Positions 58,108 to 64,000 of a stretch of 64,000 nucleotides of DNA are shown piece after piece; positions within the stretch are counted from its first letter, which is position 1; each line of letters begins with the position of its first letter. Source of the DNA: Nitratireductor sp. Its GTDB lineage: Bacteria > Pseudomonadota > Alphaproteobacteria > Rhizobiales > Rhizobiaceae. A model generated the notes under the pieces. It saw only the letters and a program-made list of their open reading frames with translations. It searched no databases and was not told where the DNA came from. Location: positions 186,001 through 250,000 of the forward strand of contig JACKJU010000005.1 in assembly GCA_020637805.1 (NCBI GenBank), written 5' to 3'. The translations under genes were made by a program, and so were the position numbers.

Positions 58108-61100
58108 ACATTTCGGCGCTATTCATCCGGCGGCCGGTACTTTCGACCGTCTTCGCCTTCCTCATCCTACTGCTAGGCGTTCAGGGCATTTTCAACCTTT
58201 CGGTTCGCGAGTATCCGAAGGTCGAGGAAACCGTGGTCACCATCACGACGCTCTATCCGGGCGCGTCGCCGGACCTGATTCAGGGGTTCGTGACGGCCCC
58301 GATTGCGGCAGCGGTCTCCACTACAGAGAACATCGATTACGTAACCTCGCAGAGCCGTCCCTCGGCCAGCGTGGTGACCGTTCAGATGAAGCTGGGGTCG
58401 AACCCCGATGTGGCGCTCACCGAGGTGATGTCCAAGGTTCAGCAGGTGCGCGGCAAGCTTCCCGACGATGCCCAGGACCCGACCATCGTCAAGGGGACCG
58501 GGCGGCAATTCGCGATCATTTACATCGCGATGCAGAACCCGAACATGTCTTCGGAAGAGCTGACCGAGTACATCGAGCGGGTTATCCAGCCGCGCATGTC
58601 GACCATCGAGGGTGTTGCCGAAGTGCAGATCATCGGCGCGGCGAACTTCTCCATGCGCGTATGGATCGATCCGATACGCCTGGCGTCGCGCGGCGTTACC
58701 GCTTCGGAGGTAGTGGCTGCAATCAATCAGGCCAACTTCCTTTCTGCGCCGGGCAAGACGCGGAACGAATATGTGACCTATTCGATCACCACCGAGACGA
58801 CACTTCGCACGCCAGAGGCCTTCGGTGCATTGCCGTTGAAATCGAATGGCGACGAGGTGGTGAGGCTGCGCGATGTCGCCGATATCGAGCTGGCAGCCGA
58901 AAGCACCGACACGGTGGTCAAGTTCAACGGCAAGCCGGGTACGTTCATCGGCGTGTTTCCGACACCTGCTGCCAACCCGCTCGACACGGCTGCTGCGGTG
59001 ATCGCCGAACTTCCAAATATCCAGGCGACGCTGCCGCAAGGCATGACCATGGACATGGTCTATGACGCCACCGAATCCATCAGCGCGTCCATCTACGAGG
59101 TGTTCAAGACGATCGGCGAAGCCGTTGCCATCGTCGTCGTGGTCATTCTGCTGTTCCTGGGTTCCTTCCGGTCCGTGCTCATGCCGATCGTCACCATTCC
59201 GCTCTCGCTCGTGGGCGTTTGCTTCCTTCTGCTCGGCATGGGGTACTCGATCAACCTGCTGTCGTTGCTCGCCATGGTGCTGGCAATCGGTCTGGTTGTC
59301 GATGACGCCATCGTTGTCGTGGAAAACATTCACCGCCACATCGAGGAGGGCATGAGCGCCCGCAAGGCGGCTTTTGTCGGAATGCGCGAGATCTCGGGCG
59401 CGGTCGTCGCAATGACGATCACGCTGGCAGCGGTGTTTGCGCCGCTTGCATTCACCGGCGGCCTGACAGGTTCGCTGTTCAAGGAATTTGCGTTTACGCT
59501 TGCGGGCGCCGTGGTCATTTCGGGTATCGTTGCCCTGACGATCACGCCGGCGATGAGTGCAAGGCTGCTGGCGCATGATGGCGAAAGCAGGTTCCAGTCG
59601 TTTGTCGACCGCACGTTCACCCGGCTGGAGAATTTCTACGAACGGATGGTTGGTGGCTCGCTGAAATACCGCCCCGTCACCCTGATGATCGTGATCGCAC
59701 TGATCAGCGTGACGGGATTCCTGTTTCTCAAGACATCGACGGAGCTTGCTCCCGAGGAGGATCGCGGCGCGTTGTTTTCGCTCATCACGGCTCCGCGCTA
59801 TGCAACGACCGACTACACCAATCTCTATGTCGACCAGATGCGCGAACTGACAGGGGATCTGCCTGAACTCAAGGCGAACTTCTCGATTATCGGCATGGGT
59901 GGCCAGACGAACAGCGGTTTTGCCGTGTGGGCCCTCAAGGACTGGGAGGACCGCACCAGATCCCAGAAAGAGATCCAGACCGATATCCAGGGCAGGCTCT
60001 CGAAGGTTGCGGGTGTTCAGGCGCTGGTCTTTGCGCCGCCCTCGCTGCCAGGTGCTGGTGGCGGCCTGCCTATTTCCGTCGTGCTCCAGTCCACCGGTTC
60101 GCCGGACCAGGTCTACGAGATCGCCGAGGAAATCAAGCAGAAGGCGCAGGCGTCGGGAAGGTTCATCGTTGTCCAGAACTCGCTGGCTTTCGATGCGCCG
60201 CAGGTTACGGTTTCCGTTGACCGCGAACGCGCTGCTGCGCTCAATATTCCTGCAAGCCAGATCGGCGCGACGCTTGGTGTGCTGGTGGGCGGCGGTTCGA
60301 TTTCCCAGTTCGACCGCGACTCCAACAGCTACGACATCATCACACAGGTAAGGCCCGAATACCGGCAGAACCCCGAGAACCTCGGAGAATTCTTCGTGCG
60401 CAGCTCAACGGGCCAGATGGTCCCGTTGTCGGCGGTGACTTCCGTTGCCACGGCGGCTTCACCGGCATCCATCGAGCAGTTCAACCAGCTCAACTCGGCC
60501 ACGATATCCGCTCTGCCTCTGCCAACGGTCACAACGGGCGATGGACTTCAGACCATCGAGGAAATTGCCCAGGCGGCCATTCCCGACGGTTTCTTCATCG
60601 ACTTTTCGGGTCAGTCGCGGCTGGAGAAAGAGCAGGGCAACACGATCATGATCGCATTCGCGATGGCCATCGTGGTGATCTATCTGGTTCTCGCAGCACA
60701 GTTCGAAAGTTTCCGCGACCCGTTCATCATCATGATGGCCGTGCCGCTGTCGATCTTCGGGGCAATCGTGCCGCTCAATCTGGGGCTTGGAACGCTGAAC
60801 ATCTACACGCAGATCGGGCTGATTACCCTGATCGGCCTGATCACGAAGCACGGGATCCTGCTTGTCGAGTTTGCCAACCAGCAGCGGCAGTTGCACGGCT
60901 TGTCGCGCAATGAAGCCATCATCGCATCTGCAAAGGTGCGCCTGCGACCGATCCTGATGACGACGGCGGCAATGGCACTCGGCGTCGTGCCGCTCATACT
61001 GTCGTCGGGAGCGGGTGCCGCTGCGCGTCAGGCCATGGGGCTGGTTATCTTCTCGGGCATTCTCATCGGAACCATGTTCACGCTGTTCGTGGTGCCCATG

Positions 61101-61175
61101 TTCTATACCTTCATTTCGTCGAAGGAACTGAAGGTGCTCGAAGGTGAGGATGGTCCGGAACCGGCCCACGGGTAA
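58104..61175 (+). CDS. RND efflux permease
   Basis: 1023 residues, 12 membrane segments, HAE1-like. Proton-relay aspartates in GLVVDDAIVVVENIHRHIEE. Porter-domain pairs are present twice as usual (FIRRPVLSTVFAFLILLLG at the start). With the adaptor it forms an inner-membrane drug/metabolite pump; no outer-membrane channel gene lies nearby, so TolC must come from elsewhere. Substrate unknown. Confidence 0.93.
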   Translation: MNISALFIRRPVLSTVFAFLILLLGVQGIFNLSVREYPKVEETVVTITTLYPGASPDLIQGFVTAPIAAAVSTTENIDYVTSQSRPSASVVTVQMKLGSNPDVALTEVMSKVQQVRGKLPDDAQDPTIVKGTGRQFAIIYIAMQNPNMSSEELTEYIERVIQPRMSTIEGVAEVQIIGAANFSMRVWIDPIRLASRGVTASEVVAAINQANFLSAPGKTRNEYVTYSITTETTLRTPEAFGALPLKSNGDEVVRLRDVADIELAAESTDTVVKFNGKPGTFIGVFPTPAANPLDTAAAVIAELPNIQATLPQGMTMDMVYDATESISASIYEVFKTIGEAVAIVVVVILLFLGSFRSVLMPIVTIPLSLVGVCFLLLGMGYSINLLSLLAMVLAIGLVVDDAIVVVENIHRHIEEGMSARKAAFVGMREISGAVVAMTITLAAVFAPLAFTGGLTGSLFKEFAFTLAGAVVISGIVALTITPAMSARLLAHDGESRFQSFVDRTFTRLENFYERMVGGSLKYRPVTLMIVIALISVTGFLFLKTSTELAPEEDRGALFSLITAPRYATTDYTNLYVDQMRELTGDLPELKANFSIIGMGGQTNSGFAVWALKDWEDRTRSQKEIQTDIQGRLSKVAGVQALVFAPPSLPGAGGGLPISVVLQSTGSPDQVYEIAEEIKQKAQASGRFIVVQNSLAFDAPQVTVSVDRERAAALNIPASQIGATLGVLVGGGSISQFDRDSNSYDIITQVRPEYRQNPENLGEFFVRSSTGQMVPLSAVTSVATAASPASIEQFNQLNSATISALPLPTVTTGDGLQTIEEIAQAAIPDGFFIDFSGQSRLEKEQGNTIMIAFAMAIVVIYLVLAAQFESFRDPFIIMMAVPLSIFGAIVPLNLGLGTLNIYTQIGLITLIGLITKHGILLVEFANQQRQLHGLSRNEAIIASAKVRLRPILMTTAAMALGVVPLILSSGAGAAARQAMGLVIFSGILIGTMFTLFVVPMFYTFISSKELKVLEGEDGPEPAHG

Positions 61176-61190
61176 ATTCGGGAGAAGCAA

Positions 61191-61212
61191 TGCGGGTGCA
61201 ATTGCACCCGCA
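61191..61212. terminator. Perfect palindrome between RND and iolB genes
   Basis: A 22-bp perfect palindrome (TGCGGGTGCA and its complement) lies between two converging genes. There is no T-run on either side, so it may be a bidirectional terminator of weak type or a protein site; position favours termination. Confidence 0.5.
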
Positions 61213-61225
61213 GCCCAATGTACGT

Positions 61226-62050
61226 TCAGGCGTCGCGGGCAGCGATTTCCTCGACCTCTGGAGCGAGGATGAAACGCCATTTGCGCAACGGTCCGGCCAT
61301 CACGTTGAGATAGTACATTTCAAACCCGTAGGGTGCGCTGCAGGGATGATGACCGCGTGGAACGAGCACAACATCGCCATCGCTTACAGCCATGGTTTCG
61401 TTGAGTTCGCCATTGTCCGTATAGACCCTCTGGATGCCAAAGCCGGATGCCGGATTCAGGCGGTGGTAGTAGGTTTCCTCCAGATAGGTGATCCGTGGAA
61501 AATCGTCCTCGTCATGGCGATGGCTCGGATATGAGGACCAGTGCCCGGCAGGCGTGAAAACCTCCGTCACAAGCAGCGAGTCGCAGTAGTCCTCGCTCTC
61601 CATGGCGATGTTGTTGATGTAGCGCGTGTTGGTTCCCTTGCCGCGTTCGGTCAGGGTTATGCCGTCAGGTCCGATGCGGCGCGCTTCGTGGCCGCCCTTG
61701 CCCGGAGCCGCGCAAACAGCGATCACGCAATCGGTTTCCGCGGTTGCCTGCCAGTCCGTTCCATTCGGTAGATACAGGCAGTGTGGCGGAGACTTCTCGA
61801 AGACGCTCATGCGATCCCCGAGCACGCCCCATTCCTGCCCGGCACCGGATATTGAAGCCTTTCCCTCGACCATGACCAGCATGACCTCATTGGAACCGGT
61901 CTCTTCCCGCGCGGATTCCCCGGCCTTGAGCCGATAGACAGAGAAGCCGACGTAATTCCAGTCCGGGGATTTTGCCGTCCTGGCGTTCTCAGGCGTGATG
62001 TGGTGCACCTTGCCGGAGGTTCCGTTTGGCCGGATCAGAAGTTCATTCAT
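61226..62050 (-). CDS. iolB: 5-deoxy-glucuronate isomerase
   Basis: 274 residues, IolB cupin. Metal-site region SSYPSHRHDEDDFPRITYLE, followed by EETYYHRLNPASGFGIQRVY and VLVPRGHHPCSAPYGFEMYY. It converts 5-deoxy-glucuronate to 2-deoxy-5-keto-gluconate in inositol breakdown. The ATG at 62050 gives MNELLIRPNGTSG; 8 bp overlap with the small gene upstream. Confidence 0.94.
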   Translation of the reverse strand: MNELLIRPNGTSGKVHHITPENARTAKSPDWNYVGFSVYRLKAGESAREETGSNEVMLVMVEGKASISGAGQEWGVLGDRMSVFEKSPPHCLYLPNGTDWQATAETDCVIAVCAAPGKGGHEARRIGPDGITLTERGKGTNTRYINNIAMESEDYCDSLLVTEVFTPAGHWSSYPSHRHDEDDFPRITYLEETYYHRLNPASGFGIQRVYTDNGELNETMAVSDGDVVLVPRGHHPCSAPYGFEMYYLNVMAGPLRKWRFILAPEVEEIAARDA

Positions 62051-62258
62051 CGCTGTCTTTCTCACTCCCGCTCTGTTCGCCCTGCGGTTTGAAATTGAAG
62101 AAGAATACGTAGACGCAGTTCAGCCCGATCCCGACAAACAGCACGCCCCAGAAGGGGCTGGCAGTGGCGAATTCGAAAATTCCCCAGCCAAGACAGACCG
62201 CGCAGACGAGGATACGTATCCACAGTGGATCGAAGAATGGGTTTCGAAGGTCGAACAT
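62043..62258 (-). CDS. Small membrane protein within the iol operon
   Basis: 71 residues with two hydrophobic segments (about 14-30 and 33-52) and a charged C-terminal tail (KPQGEQSGSEKDSDE). Begins MFDLRNPFFDPLWIRI. It starts 11 bp after iolE and overlaps iolB by 8 bp, so it is translated as part of the operon. Similar small membrane proteins (DUF3329-like) occur in rhizobia, but I cannot assign a function. Confidence 0.7.
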   Translation of the reverse strand: MFDLRNPFFDPLWIRILVCAVCLGWGIFEFATASPFWGVLFVGIGLNCVYVFFFNFKPQGEQSGSEKDSDE

Positions 62259-62269
62259 CGGTCTACCAT

Positions 62270-63172
62270 TCAAGCATTGGCGATATTCAATCCCGCCTTG
62301 CCGCAAACATCGACGATGTGGTCATAGCCCATTTTCGAGTATTCATAGGGCGGCGCCTTGGCCGGGTCCTGTTCCGCCTCGACCACGATCCAGCCTTCAT
62401 AATCAATCGCCTTTAGGTGATCGGCTACCGCTTGGAAATCGATGCAGCCATCGCCGGGCACGGTGAATGCGCCCGCGATTACGGCGTCCAGGAAACTGCG
62501 ATTGTTTTCGCGGACATCCTTCACGACGGCGGGACGGATATCCTTGAAGTGCACGTGGTGCACGCGATCACTCCATCGTTTCAAGGTCGCCATCACATCT
62601 CCGCCGCCGAGCAGCAGGTGGCCCGTGTCGAAGCAGAGACTGACCTCCGGACCGGTGCTTTCCATGAGACAGTTCACATCCTCTTCAGCCTCGATGATCG
62701 AGCCCATGTGATGGTGGTACGCCATCGGCATGCCCTGATCGGTCATCCAGCTCGCAAGTTCGGTAAGCTTCGCCCCGTATGCGGCGATCTGGTCCCGGTC
62801 GAGTTTGGGACGGTCATTCACGGGCGTGCAGATCTGTCCCTGAACCGTGTTGGAGCACTCCGCGTAGACGATACAGGGAGACCCGAGCGCTATGAATTGC
62901 TCCACCTGCTGGCGCACTGCCTCCCGCTCTGTTGCGACGTCGTTGACCAGCAGATTGCCCGAACACCATCCGCCGCAAAGGGCGATGTCATAGGTTTCGA
63001 GATAGGCTCTCAGCCCGTCGGTATCATGCGGCATGCGCTGTCCGCGTTCGACCCCGGTATAGCCGATTTCTCGCGCCTCCCTGAGAGCCTGTTCCATTGT
63101 GTAGGCAGCGGTAATGTCCGGCAAGTCGTCGTTTTGCCATGCAATCGGGGAAATTCCGATCTTCACGCTCAT
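62270..63172 (-). CDS. iolE: Inosose dehydratase
   Basis: 300 residues, xylose-isomerase-like TIM barrel. GISPIAWQNDDLPDI at the N-terminus, EREAVRQQVEQFIALG, YHHHMGSIIEAEEDV, LCFDTGHLLLGGGD and WIVVEAEQDP are family motifs with the metal ligands. It dehydrates 2-keto-myo-inositol. The start at 63172 was chosen by homology; it follows iolD by 23 bp. Confidence 0.94.
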   Translation of the reverse strand: MSVKIGISPIAWQNDDLPDITAAYTMEQALREAREIGYTGVERGQRMPHDTDGLRAYLETYDIALCGGWCSGNLLVNDVATEREAVRQQVEQFIALGSPCIVYAECSNTVQGQICTPVNDRPKLDRDQIAAYGAKLTELASWMTDQGMPMAYHHHMGSIIEAEEDVNCLMESTGPEVSLCFDTGHLLLGGGDVMATLKRWSDRVHHVHFKDIRPAVVKDVRENNRSFLDAVIAGAFTVPGDGCIDFQAVADHLKAIDYEGWIVVEAEQDPAKAPPYEYSKMGYDHIVDVCGKAGLNIANA

Positions 63173-63195
63173 TTGGGGTCCTGTCCTGTACTGGT

Positions 63196-64000
63196 CTAGT
63201 CGGCGCGTTGCGCCTTGCGGTTGATATCGTGTTTTTCGCGGGCTTCGAGAACCTGCTTGCGGGTGGATACCTCGGGAACGCCGACCTCCCACCAGGTGCC
63301 GCCGGCCTCTGTCGAGGGATAAGGGTCGGTATCGATGACGATAGCAACCGGGCCCTTGGCCTTGCGAGCCTTCTTGAGTGCCGTTTCGAGTTCGCCAATC
63401 GAACCGACATGCATGCTCTCCGCGCCCATCGATCCGGCATGGGCGGCGAAATCGATCTTCGACGGATTGACGTGGTGCGCCTTGTCGAGAAGATTGTTGA
63501 ACTCCTCGCCGCCGGTGCCCATTTGCAGCCGGTTGATGCAGCCGAAACCCCGGTTGTCGGTGATCACGAGCGTGATCTTGATGCCCATCATGGCTGCGGT
63601 CGCAAGTTCCGAATTGGCCATCATGTAGGAGCCGTCGCCGATCATGACGACGACATCGCGCTGCGGCTCCGCCATCTTGATGCCGATGCCACCGGCGATT
63701 TCGTAGCCCATGCAGGAGAAACCGTATTCCATGTGGTAGGACATCGGCTTTTCCGCCTTCCACAACTTGTGAAGTTCACCCGGCATGGTTCCCGCTGCGC
63801 ACATGACCACGGTGTCCTTGCCAGCCGAGCGTTGAACCGCTCCAACCACCTGCATGTCGGTGGGTAGTGCATTGGAGGTAGGATCAGGTGCCGCAGTCAC
63901 TGCATCGGCATCCTTGAACCATTTGTCCTTCAGCCTCGATGCAGGAGCGCTTGCCCGGTGCTTGCCAAGTGCCTTCGTGAGTTTCTCCATGGCCGTCCGC
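63196..64000 (-). CDS. iolD: 3D-(3,5/4)-trihydroxycyclohexane-1,2-dione hydrolase (5' part beyond window)
   Basis: Partial: the C-terminal ~268 residues; the frame is open to base 64000, with Arg-Thr-Ala before the internal Met at 63990. Thiamine-diphosphate enzyme; the cofactor site VVMIGDGSYMMANSEL and a downstream Asn/Gly motif (ITDNRGFGCINRLQ) are present. It opens the ring in inositol catabolism, between IolE and IolB steps. Confidence 0.93.
   Translation of the reverse strand, partial: RTAMEKLTKALGKHRASAPASRLKDKWFKDADAVTAAPDPTSNALPTDMQVVGAVQRSAGKDTVVMCAAGTMPGELHKLWKAEKPMSYHMEYGFSCMGYEIAGGIGIKMAEPQRDVVVMIGDGSYMMANSELATAAMMGIKITLVITDNRGFGCINRLQMGTGGEEFNNLLDKAHHVNPSKIDFAAHAGSMGAESMHVGSIGELETALKKARKAKGPVAIVIDTDPYPSTEAGGTWWEVGVPEVSTRKQVLEAREKHDINRKAQRAD

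Overview
The window reads as chromosomal DNA of a GC-rich alphaproteobacterium, most likely of the Hyphomicrobiales (Rhizobiales). That placement is inferred from gene content and order: a glgP-glgB-glgC-glgA-pgm-glgX run, iolD-iolE-iolB, xylFHG with a ROK regulator, and a DUF2849-cysI-cysH-DUF934 operon. No rRNA, tRNA, IS element, CRISPR array or prophage was seen. Nearly all the DNA is tightly packed operons, many with ATGA or TGATG stop/start overlaps.

Left part (1-10.1 kb), sulfur oxidation. On the minus strand lies dsrA-dsrB-dsrE-dsrF-dsrH-dsrC, with dsrC cut by the window edge. dsrEFH with the expected active-site cysteines marks the oxidative (reverse) dissimilatory sulfite reductase pathway. 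Diverging from it is a plus-strand accessory operon: a TauD-like oxygenase, two unrecognised small proteins, siroheme synthase cysG, an Mrp/ApbC Fe-S carrier and a DUF971 protein. A YeeE-family sulfur transporter follows on the minus strand, beyond a bidirectional terminator.

Middle (10.1-30.9 kb), hydrogen oxidation. A complete plus-strand uptake-hydrogenase region: hupS-hupL-(82-aa membrane protein)-hupC, a terminator, then hupDFGHIJK-hypABCDE-hupR-hupT-hupU-hupV-hypF. HupS has both extra cysteines of oxygen-tolerant [4Fe-3S] hydrogenases. Two sigma-54 promoters (GG-N10-GC) stand before hupS and before hupD. HupR keeps the GAFTGA loop needed to activate sigma-54, and a TTG-N5-CAA element lies upstream of hupS. 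HupUV, HupT and HupR form an H2-sensing cascade that should drive both promoters.

Right part (31-64 kb), mostly heterotrophic metabolism. First comes an assimilatory sulfite/APS reductase operon (DUF2849, cysI, cysH, DUF934, ferredoxin-NADP reductase). Then a minus-strand block: a ROK regulator, a secreted di-heme DUF1111 protein, a secreted FG-GAP/ASPIC-UnbV (CRTAC1-type) protein, an alpha-glucosidase and the full glycogen synthesis/breakdown set. A xylose-type ABC transporter diverges from the ROK gene. A TetR-controlled RND efflux pump and part of a myo-inositol operon (iolB, a small membrane protein, iolE, 3' part of iolD) close the window.

Together the genes describe a mixotroph that can oxidise reduced sulfur and H2, store glycogen, and take up xylose and inositol. 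The least explained parts are the TauD/small-protein dsr accessory genes, the 82-aa gene between hupL and hupC, and the DUF1111/CRTAC1 pair.
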